The notes beneath the pieces were generated by a model. That model made no database searches and was not told where the DNA came from. It saw nothing but the letters and a program-made list of their open reading frames with translations. Below, piece by piece: positions 27,020 to 33,977 of a DNA stretch of 64,000 nucleotides (positions are counted from its first letter, which is position 1; every line of letters starts with the position of its first letter). This DNA comes from an uncultured Allorhizobium sp. (lineage in GTDB: Bacteria > Pseudomonadota > Alphaproteobacteria > Rhizobiales > Rhizobiaceae). The stretch lies in contig OY288189.1 in NCBI GenBank assembly GCA_958439205.1, forward strand, positions 885,960 to 949,959, written 5' to 3'. The translations under genes and the position numbers were made by a program.

Positions 27020-27769
27020 TTAAAGCACGCCGGCTTCGTTCTTGAGTTTGTCGACCAATTCGGCGACGCTCTTCACCTTGATGCCCGCCTTGCGGCCACC
27101 CGGCTCTTCGGTCTTCAGGACCTTCAGGCGCGGGGCAACGTCGACGCCGAAGTCGGCCGGAGCCTTCTTGTCGAGCGGCTTCTTCTTCGCCTTCATGATG
27201 TTCGGCAGCGATGCATAACGCGGCTCGTTGAGGCGCAGGTCGGTGGTGACGATCGCCGGGAGCTTGACGTCGATGGTCTGCAGACCGCCGTCGACTTCGC
27301 GGGTCACGGTCGCCTTGTCAGCGCCGAGTTCGAGCTTGGAGGCGAACGTTGCCTGGCCCCAGCCGAGGAGCGCTGCCAGCATCTGGCCGGTCTGGTTCGA
27401 ATCGTCGTCGATCGCCTGCTTGCCGACGATAACGAGACCCGGAGCCTCGGCTTCGACCACGCCCTTCAAGAGCTTGGCGACGGCGAGCGGCTCGACGGCT
27501 TCGTCGGTTTCAATCAGGATGCCGCGGTCAGCGCCCATCGCGAGTGCGGTGCGGATGGTTTCCTCGGCCTTGGCCGGGCCGATCGAAACGACGACCACTT
27601 CCTCGGCCTTGCCGGCTTCCTTCAGCCGCAGGGCTTCCTCGACGGAGATCTCGTCGAAGGGGTTCATGGACATCTTGACGTTGGCGAGCTCTACGCCGGA
27701 ACCATCTGGCTTGACGCGGATCTTGACGTTGTAATCCACAACCCGCTTGACTGGGACGAGTATCTTCAT
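27020..27769 (-). CDS. etfB: Electron transfer flavoprotein subunit beta
   Basis: 249 residues. It binds AMP and forms the ETF heterodimer with EtfA. Seen: the N-terminal [17 protein letters not shown], the family signature [11 protein letters not shown], and the C-terminal [17 protein letters not shown]. It is the first gene of the etfB-etfA-hbd run. About 135 bases upstream is a perfect TTGACGT-N2-ACGTCAA palindrome. Confidence 0.96.
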   Translation of the reverse strand: MKILVPVKRVVDYNVKIRVKPDGSGVELANVKMSMNPFDEISVEEALRLKEAGKAEEVVVVSIGPAKAEETIRTALAMGADRGILIETDEAVEPLAVAKLLKGVVEAEAPGLVIVGKQAIDDDSNQTGQMLAALLGWGQATFASKLELGADKATVTREVDGGLQTIDVKLPAIVTTDLRLNEPRYASLPNIMKAKKKPLDKKAPADFGVDVAPRLKVLKTEEPGGRKAGIKVKSVAELVDKLKNEAGVL

Positions 27770-27898
27770 GGGTTCCTCTCTTCAAATCTTCCGCCGGAAA
27801 ATGCGCTCACATGCGCTCCGCCGTTTGTCGATTGGCGACATCGATACGCATTTTTTTCCCAAACACAACGATCGATGCCGTTTGGTCGACAGCAATAA

Positions 27899-27920
27899 TT
27901 GACGTTGACGTTCACGTCAA
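27899..27920. promoter_or_regulatory. Palindromic operator upstream of etfBA
   Basis: A perfect TTGACGT-TC-ACGTCAA palindrome lies at 27905-27920, and a second overlapping TTGACGT half-site begins at 27899. It sits in the 174-base gap between the rhomboid stop and the etfB start. The motif resembles the operators of MerR-family regulators of branched-chain and fatty-acid breakdown (LiuR-like), which is from family knowledge; the regulator itself is not in the window. Confidence 0.5.
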
Positions 27921-27943
27921 TACAGCTGACCCGCGACCTGTTG

Positions 27944-28792
27944 TCATCGTCCCCAATGGGTGACCTTCCGGACCGGCTGGGCTGCCGGAGTTTCCGGGCG
28001 GAGTGCGCCGCCTGCTGCCTCACCATCCGGTGCGTTTCCTACCGGCCTCTGCCCCCAGGGCCCGACCGGCGCCACGTCGACGGTGGCAGCCTCATGCTCG
28101 ACGGCGCGGGGTGTCACGATCGCGCGGTCGAAGAGCGGCACGCCCGGACGTCGCAAAAAGAGCACCAGAAGCGCGCCTGCCAGGATCCCGCCGACATGGG
28201 CACCCCAGGAGACATTGCTGCCTGCGTCGATCACCAGCATGACGAATTGCTGGCCGACCCAGAAGAGGAGCGGGATGAACGCCGGCAGCGGAAGCGGAAA
28301 GCGCATGAAGACCAGTACCCAGACCCGCACCTTGGGATGCAGCATCAGATAAGCCGCGACGACGCCCGACACCGCGCCCGACGCCCCGATCAGCGGCGCC
28401 TCGCTCGCCGGCATAACCAGCCCATGCACCAGCGCACCGGCTGCCGCGCAGGCGAGGTAGAAGAACAGGAACTTGAAGTGCCCCATCGCGTCCTCGACAT
28501 TGTCGCCGAAGACCCAGAGGAAGAGCATGTTGGACCCCAGATGCAGCCAGCTGCCATGCAGGAAGGAATAGGTGATGTAGGTCGCGCTTTCCGGCACCAG
28601 CACCAGCCGCGGATCGAGCTCGGCGATATCGAAGGCGACGGCCGGGATGAAGCCCATGCCATAGACCCCGATCTCGTAAAGCGCCTCCGGCGCCAGCGCA
28701 TGGGTCACGACATTGGCAAGGATGAGCACCAGCGTCACATATTGCCGGCGAATATGTTTGAGCGCGTTTCGGTCATGCAGGGGAATGAACAT
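27944..28792 (-). CDS. Rhomboid-family intramembrane serine protease
   Basis: 282 residues with six membrane helices. Catalytic residues can be placed: serine in LIGASGAVSGVVA and histidine in WGAHVGGILAG. The N-terminal loop motif WLHLGSNMLFLWVFGDNVED is the conserved HxxxN region of rhomboids. A proline-rich cytoplasmic C-terminal tail of about 50 residues follows. It is on the same strand as etfB but separated by the operator region. Its upstream side is the 1.65-kb gene-free region. Substrates are unknown. Confidence 0.92.
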   Translation of the reverse strand: MFIPLHDRNALKHIRRQYVTLVLILANVVTHALAPEALYEIGVYGMGFIPAVAFDIAELDPRLVLVPESATYITYSFLHGSWLHLGSNMLFLWVFGDNVEDAMGHFKFLFFYLACAAAGALVHGLVMPASEAPLIGASGAVSGVVAAYLMLHPKVRVWVLVFMRFPLPLPAFIPLLFWVGQQFVMLVIDAGSNVSWGAHVGGILAGALLVLFLRRPGVPLFDRAIVTPRAVEHEAATVDVAPVGPWGQRPVGNAPDGEAAGGALRPETPAAQPVRKVTHWGR

Positions 28793-28888
28793 CGCGCCTC
28801 GTCGGGGTTGGCCGTAGCTGGGTCGGCGGATGCTAGCGCAGGTTGGAATGCGGGGACAGGGGGGAAGGTGTGAGCGGCAGTTCCGCCC

Positions 28889-28956
28889 CCTCTCCCCTTG
28901 TGGGAGAGGTTACAAAATCGAAGGCTTAGCCCGATCAGGGCTAAACTTCAGATTTT
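28889..28956. repeat. Palindromic intergenic element, copy 1
   Basis: A perfect 8-bp hairpin CCTCTCCC/GGGAGAGG (28889-28909) is followed by a 43-base palindrome at 28914-28956 that begins AAAATCGAAG and ends CTTCAGATTTT around a GGCTTAGCCC/GGGCTAAAC core. Two more copies of the palindrome occur at 30271 and 30369. It resembles the rhizobial intergenic mosaic repeats. Confidence 0.75.
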
Positions 28957-29050
28957 GTTGGTGAGGGGATCGGTCTCGTTGCCGCGCATGACCGACCCCG
29001 TCGCTTTTTCCCCCACCACGGGGAGATGGGCGTTTCGCAAGACGCGCGCT

Positions 29051-29104
29051 CCCGCTTCTCCCCAGCGGAGAGAAGATGGTCCGCAGGACCAGATGAGGGG
29101 GGGC
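29051..29104 (-). repeat. RIME-like element, inverted copy
   Basis: The stretch CTTCTCCCCAGCGGAGAGAAG, then a TGGTCC-GCA-GGACCA palindrome, then GATGAGGGGG is the reverse orientation of the elements at 29180 and 29245. This arrangement (CCCTCATCC, variable palindrome, CCTTCTCCCC hairpin) is the RIME pattern known from rhizobia. Confidence 0.65.
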
Positions 29105-29179
29105 GCGAAGCGCAAGGCGAGATGGCAACATGGTTAAGGTGCATGGTGATCCTCTGCCTTACGAGGTTCGGCTGCGCCG

Positions 29180-29227
29180 CCCCCTCATCCGGCGCTTGCG
29201 CGCCACCTTCTCCCCGCTGGGGAGAAG
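29180..29227 (+). repeat. RIME-like element, copy A
   Basis: CCCCCTCATCC is followed by the palindrome GGCGCTTGCGCGCC and then CTTCTCCCC-GCT-GGGGAGAAG. Two hairpins in tandem, matching the copy at 29245 except in the variable palindrome. Confidence 0.7.
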
Positions 29228-29244
29228 AGGAAAGCCGCCCTCGC

Positions 29245-29290
29245 CCCTCATCCGCCTGCCGGCACCTTCTCCCCGCAGGCGGGGAGAAGG
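29245..29290 (+). repeat. RIME-like element, copy B
   Basis: CCCCTCATCC is followed by GCCTGCCGGC and then CCTTCTCCCCGCAGGCGGGGAGAAGG, a long near-perfect hairpin. It is a direct repeat of copy A, 65 bases downstream. Confidence 0.7.
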
Positions 29291-29310
29291 CCACGACGGC
29301 CACCGCTTGC

Positions 29311-29340
29311 ACCCCCTCTCCCCGCCTGCGGGGAGAGGGT
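29311..29340 (+). repeat. RIME-like hairpin, partial copy
   Basis: The stretch contains CCCTCTCCCCGC and GCGGGGAGAGGG around a two-base loop, a 12-bp perfect stem. It lacks the CTCATCC and variable-palindrome half found in copies A and B. Confidence 0.65.
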
Positions 29341-29465
29341 AGGGTGAGGGGCAAAGCCACAAACTCGACGTAACCGGCTGAAAAAGGGGGACGCGTTTGA
29401 GAAATTCCCGAGCAAAATCAAACCCCGACATGTTTTTTCATCCCCCACCATTTTCACCCTCGTAG

Positions 29466-29870
29466 ACTCACCCCCGTCCCGCCCTCGGATACACCTGACG
29501 ATGCGATGTCAGGCGAGGCGGGATCGGCGCCGGGGGCGAGCACTCTCGCAGGTGCAAATCCCCGGCCCGCTGCAACGGTCTCCCTCCGGACGAAGGGGTG
29601 GAAGTGACGGTGGACGGTCGGATGCCGGACGCCTGAAACCCCTGATCGGAAGGACGTGCCTCAGAGGCACACAGACAAGGCGCCAGCGCTGTCGCGAACA
29701 TCCAGGCAGCGGGGCGAAACAAACGGCGGGGATGAGCGCCGGGCCGCCAATGGCCAGACGATCATCCCCCGGGCGAGGGTCCCGGTCGGATTGGTGCACC
29801 ATCCGGCGGGAACCTCCCGGGCCACCGGCCAGGCTGAAGCGTCATCTCATGGTGACGCCGCAGCCGGACC
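29466..29870 (+). other. Gene-free segment with strong RNA-like secondary structure
   Basis: I see no credible protein gene here; short open frames exist on both strands but lack family character and are arginine/proline-rich. Several compensating helices stand out: a nested hairpin at 29478-29522 (CCCGCC/GGCGGG around CCTGAC/GTCAGG); GCCGGGG (29529-29535) with CCCCGGC (29560-29566) enclosing a GCGAG-CACT-CTCGC hairpin; CCCGCTGC (29566-29573) with GCAGCGGG (29706-29713) as a long-range helix; GTGCCT-CAG-AGGCAC (29656-29670); and GGGGATGA (29728-29735) with TCATCCCC (29762-29769). The strand is chosen only from helix order and is uncertain. It could be a small RNA, a decayed riboswitch or simply GC-rich mosaic repeat DNA. 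Confidence 0.25.
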
Positions 29871-29893
29871 CGCGCCCGGTCATTCCTCGGTCA

Positions 29894-29914
29894 TCCTCGG
29901 GCCTGACCCGAGGA
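29894..29914. repeat. Short palindrome of a common rhizobial type
   Basis: TCCTCGGG-CCTGA-CCCGAGGA is an 8-bp perfect hairpin. Near-identical palindromes (CCTCGGGCTTGACCCGAGG) are widespread between genes of Rhizobiales, so this is probably one member of that class. Confidence 0.6.
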
Positions 29915-29970
29915 CCAAGGACCGTCGCCGCCTTGCCAGAGAGACGCATGCAGCGGGAAAAAACGCCGAA

Positions 29971-30026
29971 CGAGGCGCCGGAAGGAGCCACATAAATTAC
30001 TTAGACAGGTTGCTTCTGGCGCCTCG
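29971..30026. repeat. Inverted repeat with 14-bp arms
   Basis: CGAGGCGCCGGAAG (29971-29984) and CTTCTGGCGCCTCG (30013-30026) pair in 13 of 14 positions around a 28-base AT-richer loop. No T-run follows, so it is not a simple terminator. No gene lies next to it on either strand. Confidence 0.6.
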
Positions 30027-30106
30027 TCCGAGACAAATTTCAGCCCACCCGGAGGGAGCAATCCCGACCGGCGGCGAAGCTTGGGGTTTTTGACATTGAT
30101 AGATCA

Positions 30107-30240
30107 ACCCTCATCCTGAGGTGCCCGACACAGTCGGGCCTCGAAGGGCGAGGCCACAGGTACATCATCGTAGAGGGATGCTTCGAGGCCCTCGCCTTGC
30201 GAGGGCACCTCAGCATGCGGGGGCCGAAGCGCCTGCGGGG
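30107..30240. repeat. Mosaic of interspersed palindromes
   Basis: CCCTCATCCTGAGGTGCC, GCCCGACACAGTCGGGC, CTTCGAGGCCC and GAGGGCACCTCAGCATG form a set of self-complementary segments: the outer CTGAGGTGCC (30115-30124) is complementary to GGCACCTCAG near 30204. This type of block is common between rhizobial genes. I see no coding sequence in it. Confidence 0.55.
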
Positions 30241-30270
30241 TCCTATCTCCCCCCAAGCGGGGGAAGACGG

Positions 30271-30315
30271 AAAATCGAAGGCTTAGGCACGCAAGCCGCC
30301 TAAACTTCAGATTTT
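30271..30315. repeat. Palindromic intergenic element, copy 2
   Basis: It begins AAAATCGAAGGCTTAG and ends CTAAACTTCAGATTTT, the same outer arms as copy 1 (28914) with a different loop (GCACGCAAGCCGC). It is preceded by a CCCCC-AAG-CGGGGG hairpin. Confidence 0.75.
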
Positions 30316-30368
30316 CCTGGAGAGGGCATAGTTCCGGGGGTATCAACCTTACCGAGCCCCCCTCTTGC

Positions 30369-30411
30369 GAAATCTGAGGTTTGGCCCTGATCGGGCCAAT
30401 TCCTCGATTTC
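30369..30411. repeat. Palindromic intergenic element, copy 3 (inverted)
   Basis: GAAATCTGAGGTTTGGCCC...GGGCCAATTCCTCGATTTC is the reverse-orientation version of copies 1 and 2. The core GGCCCTGATCGGGCC is a 5-bp-armed palindrome. Base differences between arms are compensated (for example GAAATC pairing with GATTTC), which suggests selection for structure. Confidence 0.75.
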
Positions 30412-30447
30412 GCTTTCTCCCCCGCAAGGGGAGAGATATGTCGCCGC

Positions 30448-31026
30448 CTACCTATTCTTCCCCGGCACCCAGAGAATATCCGCCCTGCCGCCATCATTCG
30501 CATGCCGTGCCGCAACGAAGAGAAAATCCGACAGCCGGTTCACGTATTTCAGCGCTGGTTCGCCGACTTCCTCGCCATCGAAGCGCGACAGTTCCACCAT
30601 GATGCGCTCAGCCCGACGCGACGTCGTGCGGGCCAAATGCAGATAGGCGGCGGCCGGGGTTCCACCGGGCAGGATGAAGGATTTGAGCGGGTCGAGATCG
30701 GCATTCAGTTGGTCGATCTCCTTCTCGATCCGGTCGACCTGAGCCTCGATGACGCGGAGCGGCTCATAGGACAAGACTTCGCCGGTTTCCGGGGCGGCAA
30801 GATCCGCGCCGAGGTCGAAGAGGTCGTTCTGGATGCGCATCAACATGGCGTCGAGGTCCGGCATATCAGCCGTATGGAGCCGAGCGATGCCGATCGCCGA
30901 ATTTGTCTCGTCGATCGTGCCATAGGCGTCGACGCGCAGGTCGTGCTTCAGGCGGCGCGGGCCTGTTACCAGTGCTGTGGTGCCGTCATCGCCGGTGCGG
31001 GTGTAGATCTTGTTGAGCTTGACCAT
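30448..31026 (-). CDS. Cob(I)yrinic acid a,c-diamide adenosyltransferase (PduO type)
   Basis: 192 residues. It transfers adenosyl from ATP to cob(I)alamin to make coenzyme B12. The PduO-type N-terminus KIYTRTGDDGTTALVTG is the ATP-binding loop. The signature VDAYGTIDETNSAIG and the C-terminal RRAERIMVELSRF and YVNRLSDFLFVAAR are all present. It is not the CobA/CobO fold. It is followed by the repeat-rich region. The HIG1 gene lies three bases upstream. Confidence 0.94.
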   Translation of the reverse strand: MVKLNKIYTRTGDDGTTALVTGPRRLKHDLRVDAYGTIDETNSAIGIARLHTADMPDLDAMLMRIQNDLFDLGADLAAPETGEVLSYEPLRVIEAQVDRIEKEIDQLNADLDPLKSFILPGGTPAAAYLHLARTTSRRAERIMVELSRFDGEEVGEPALKYVNRLSDFLFVAARHANDGGRADILWVPGKNR

Positions 31027-31029
31027 GGA

Positions 31030-31227
31030 TTAGCGTCCCCCGCCGGTCAGCCAGAGCGTCAGCATGATCAGGGCAATCGCGATTGCCTGCAGCACGATGC
31101 GCGCCTGCATCAGCTTGTTGGATGTGTTCCCGTCGCCGCCCTTCAGCATGTTGAAGAGGCCTCTCACGAGGACAAGGGCAACGAGCCCCATGACGATGAT
31201 GGCGAGGACATAGGTGAATGTGGACAT
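31030..31227 (-). CDS. Twin transmembrane helix small protein (HIG1 domain)
   Basis: 65 residues with two hydrophobic helices (about 5-28 and 42-60) joined by a short polar loop containing GGDGNTSNKLMQARIVLQ, the HIG1_N signature. Homologues of this fold associate with respiratory complexes in mitochondria. In Rhizobiales it is regularly found directly before the PduO-type adenosyltransferase; here the gap is three bases, so the two are co-transcribed. Confidence 0.88.
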   Translation of the reverse strand: MSTFTYVLAIIVMGLVALVLVRGLFNMLKGGDGNTSNKLMQARIVLQAIAIALIMLTLWLTGGGR

Positions 31228-31257
31228 AACTTGGGATGAGCCTTTGTTCGTCGCCGG

Positions 31258-32082
31258 TCAGTCCAGCGAGCGCATCAATCGATAGAAGAGGTCGGCCGGC
31301 AGCCAGCGCTTGAGCAGGGCCCCCTGTTTCGCCGGCTTGGTCACGAGATAATGTGGGCGGGCACGCCGGGCGGTCAAGGCGTGGGTGAGGACTTTGTAGA
31401 CGGCATCCGGCCCGAGTTTGTGGCGGTTCACGGGGCCTGTGCCATCGAGCCGCGCCAGCTGCCGGCGATAGTCTTGCGCATGCACAGAGTTTTCGAGGTC
31501 GATCGCCTCGCGGATATGGTGAAGCGCATTGGCGGTGAAGCGGCTTTCGATCGGGCCGGGCTCTATCAGGCTTACCTGCACGCCGGAGCCTTCAAGCTCC
31601 ATGCGCATCGTCAACGACAGGCCCTCGAGCGCAAACTTGGAAGCCGTGTAGGCGCCTCGCCAGCGATAGGGGATGATGCCGAGGATCGAGGAGCATTGCA
31701 CGATGCGGCCTTCGCCTTGCTCTCGCATTGCCGGGATTACCCGGCGCGTCAGGTCATGCCAACCGAAGAGATTGGTCTCGAACTGGATGCGAAGCGCCTC
31801 CGTCGGCAGATCCTCCACCGCGCCCGGCTGGCCATAGGCGCCGTTGTTGAAGAGTGCGTCGAGCCGTCCGCCGGTGCGCTCGAAGACCGTCGAAACGAGT
31901 GCTTCGATGCTGGCAGAATCGGTGTAATCCATGACCAGCGTCTCGATGCCCTTGGCTTCGAGGGCCGCCATGTCCCCCGGCTTGCGCACCGTCGCGAAGA
32001 CCCGCCAGCCGTCGCGCTTCAAGGCCTCTGCACAATAGGCGCCGATGCCGGACGAACAACCGGTGACGATGATGCTCTTCAC
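31258..32082 (-). CDS. Short-chain dehydrogenase/reductase
   Basis: 274 residues from a GTG at 32082, which gives KSIIVTGCSSGIGAYCAEAL at the N-terminus with the cofactor motif TGxxxGIG; the frame continues upstream to 32367 but that is antisense to the BrkB gene. The active-site serine is in CSSILGIIP and the catalytic YxxxK in YTASKFALEGLS. The residues after the second strand (TVRKPGDMAALE) suggest NADP preference. Substrate unknown. It is divergent from the BrkB-family gene, 93 bases away. Confidence 0.9.
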   Translation of the reverse strand: MKSIIVTGCSSGIGAYCAEALKRDGWRVFATVRKPGDMAALEAKGIETLVMDYTDSASIEALVSTVFERTGGRLDALFNNGAYGQPGAVEDLPTEALRIQFETNLFGWHDLTRRVIPAMREQGEGRIVQCSSILGIIPYRWRGAYTASKFALEGLSLTMRMELEGSGVQVSLIEPGPIESRFTANALHHIREAIDLENSVHAQDYRRQLARLDGTGPVNRHKLGPDAVYKVLTHALTARRARPHYLVTKPAKQGALLKRWLPADLFYRLMRSLD

Positions 32083-32175
32083 GGGGAAAACCTCGTTCTT
32101 CCTTTGCAAATGCTGATGGGTTTCCCATATTCGCCAGCAGCCTGCAATTGCCCTTAGAGGTCCGAAGGAGACCGG

Positions 32176-33066
32176 ATGCCGACTTTCCTGCGTATGCTCT
32201 ACAAGGTGGTGTTTGATGCCTTGTGGCATTTTTCCGAGGATGACGGCTGGGCGATGGCAAGCCATGTGGCACTTTCGGCGCTGCTCGCGGTCTTTCCCTT
32301 CCTGATCTTCGGCACGGCGCTGGCAGGCTTTCTCGGCGCCGATCAGTTTGCCGAAACCGCTGTGCATCTGATATTCGACACCTGGCCGGAGACCATCGCC
32401 AAGCCGCTGTCCGACCAGGTGGTGCAGGTTCTGACGATCCCGCGCGGCGGGCTGTTGACGATTTCGGTGTTGGCGGCGGCTTACTTTGCCTCAAACGGTG
32501 TCGAGGCGCTGCGCGTCTCGCTCAACCGCGCCTACCGCGTCGCCGAGACCCGGCCCTGGTACGTGACGCGCCTCGTCAGCTTCGGCTTCGTGCTCGGCGC
32601 TGTCGTGGTGCTGGCCGCGATCAGCGCGCTTTTGGTTGCCGTGCCCGTGGCCCTCGCCTTTGCGGAGCGCTACTTCCCATTGCTGGAAGGGTTTCTTGCT
32701 GTCGTCGCCAACTGGCGCGTTTACGGAACGGTGATCTTCCTTGTCCTCGGCCTGATGATTTTCCATCTCGGCCTGCCAGCCGGTCGCAGGCGGGTAATCG
32801 ACGTCCTGCCCGGTGTGCTTCTGACGCTCGCTCTATGGCTGGTCGGTGCGCTGGTCTTCGCCTACTATATCGGCACTTTCGCCAATTATGCGGCGACCTA
32901 TGCCGGCCTCGCCTCAATCATGATCGTGCTCGTCTTCCTCTACATGGTCGGCGCGATCTTCATCATCGGCGCGGAGTTCAATGCGGCGCTGATGAAGTTC
33001 CGGGTGGTGCCTGTGAAGGGCGCGCCCGCCGGGATCTCAAATCCCGACCATGGTGCGGATATCTGA
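32176..33066 (+). CDS. YihY/BrkB family membrane protein
   Basis: 296 residues with about six membrane segments. Family signatures: GWAMASHVALSALLAVFPFLIF near the N-terminus, SNGVEALRVSLNRAY, and the C-terminal YAATYAGLASIMIVLVFLYM. It is a BrkB-like (former 'ribonuclease BN') inner-membrane protein of unproven function. The 3' end overlaps the 3' end of convergent gluQRS by 30 bases. Confidence 0.9.
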   Translation: MPTFLRMLYKVVFDALWHFSEDDGWAMASHVALSALLAVFPFLIFGTALAGFLGADQFAETAVHLIFDTWPETIAKPLSDQVVQVLTIPRGGLLTISVLAAAYFASNGVEALRVSLNRAYRVAETRPWYVTRLVSFGFVLGAVVVLAAISALLVAVPVALAFAERYFPLLEGFLAVVANWRVYGTVIFLVLGLMIFHLGLPAGRRRVIDVLPGVLLTLALWLVGALVFAYYIGTFANYAATYAGLASIMIVLVFLYMVGAIFIIGAEFNAALMKFRVVPVKGAPAGISNPDHGADI

Positions 33067-33933
33067 AGGCGTCTTGCCCTCTGCCCTCAGTGCCGACAGC
33101 GCCGTATCGCCGAGGCTCTTGGAGAGCTTTCTCCAATCGGGCCCCAGGATCAGCCGGTGGTGGTGATAGATCGGTGCGGGCAGGCCAAGCAGGACCTGCA
33201 GCAGCCGGTGCACAGAGGTTGCGTGAAAGAGATCCAGACCGCGCACGGCATGGGTCACGCCTTGTGCCGCATCGTCCACGGTGACGGCGAGGTGATAGCT
33301 TGCTGGCGCATCGGAGCGCCAGAGCACCACATCGCCCCAGGCGGCCGGGTCCGCCTCTATCTCGCCCCGCTCTCCGTCCCCAGTTTCCTGCCAGGTGAGC
33401 TGCTTTTGCACCAAGGTCCGAGCCCTGTCGATGTCTAGCCGCCAGGCGTAGCGCTCGGCGGTCGCGAGCCTTTCCGCCCGTTCCGCCTCGCTCATCGCGC
33501 GCTCCTCAGTCGGATAAAGCGGCGCGCCATCCGGATCGCGCGGCCAGGTGCCGCCCTCACGCTCATAGGCGGAGACACGGGCTTTCACCTCGCCGCGGGT
33601 GAGGAATGCGGGGTAGACGAGACCCAGGGCTTTCAGGCGGTCGAGGGCTTGGCGATAGAGCGGAAAATGCTCCGACTGGCGGCGTACCGGCTGCTCGAAG
33701 GCAATGCCGAGCCAGTCGAGGTCATCGAAAACGGCCTGCTCAAGGTCCGGCGTGCAGCGGGTGAGGTCGATATCCTCGATACGCAGCAAAAGCCGACCCC
33801 CCATTTTTTCGGCCATATCAGCGTTCAAAAGGGCCGAGAGCGCATGGCCGAGATGCAGCCGGCCATTGGGGCTCGGGGCGAAACGAAAGACGGGGGCATC
33901 ATGGCCCACGGTTTGACGAGGACGTTCGGTCAT
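33037..33933 (-). CDS. gluQRS: Glutamyl-Q tRNA(Asp) synthetase
   Basis: 298 residues. It resembles a glutamyl-tRNA synthetase catalytic core without the anticodon-binding domain. It attaches glutamate to queuosine-34 of tRNA-Asp. The class I HIGH motif is seen as FAPSPNGRLHLGHALSAL, and KLSKS near the C-terminus (DWRKLSKSLGDTAL). ATG 33933 is chosen for its AAGGA ribosome site; a start at 33948 would add five residues. It is convergent with the BrkB gene (30-base overlap) and divergent from alkA. Confidence 0.93.
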   Translation of the reverse strand: MTERPRQTVGHDAPVFRFAPSPNGRLHLGHALSALLNADMAEKMGGRLLLRIEDIDLTRCTPDLEQAVFDDLDWLGIAFEQPVRRQSEHFPLYRQALDRLKALGLVYPAFLTRGEVKARVSAYEREGGTWPRDPDGAPLYPTEERAMSEAERAERLATAERYAWRLDIDRARTLVQKQLTWQETGDGERGEIEADPAAWGDVVLWRSDAPASYHLAVTVDDAAQGVTHAVRGLDLFHATSVHRLLQVLLGLPAPIYHHHRLILGPDWRKLSKSLGDTALSALRAEGKTPSDIRTMVGI

Positions 33934-33977
33934 GCTTTTCCTTCGCATGAGAGTGGAATGAGGAAAAGGGGACGGGT

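Noticed and set aside
29521..29660. Cobalamin riboswitch
   Set aside because: GGTGCAAATCC, CCCGCTGCAACGG and GATGCCGGACGCCTG look superficially like class I cobalamin riboswitch parts. The GGGAA segment, the CACTG...GGGAAGG arm and a proper B12 box are missing, and no gene lies downstream on that strand. The PduO-type gene is on the other strand and points toward it.
29466..29970. tmRNA or RNase P RNA gene
   Set aside because: No tag-peptide reading frame (ANDNYA-like), no T-arm with GTTCGA, and none of the GAGGAAAGTC or ACAGAA-type conserved RNase P segments on either strand.
29501..30093. Protein genes in the repeat region (open frames of 145-164 residues)
   Set aside because: They run through palindromic repeats, are dominated by R, P, G and A, have no recognisable domain or ribosome site, and overlap each other in different frames.
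28889..30411. CRISPR array
   Set aside because: The repeats are palindromic, irregularly spaced and in both orientations, without unique spacers of constant length; no cas genes are present.
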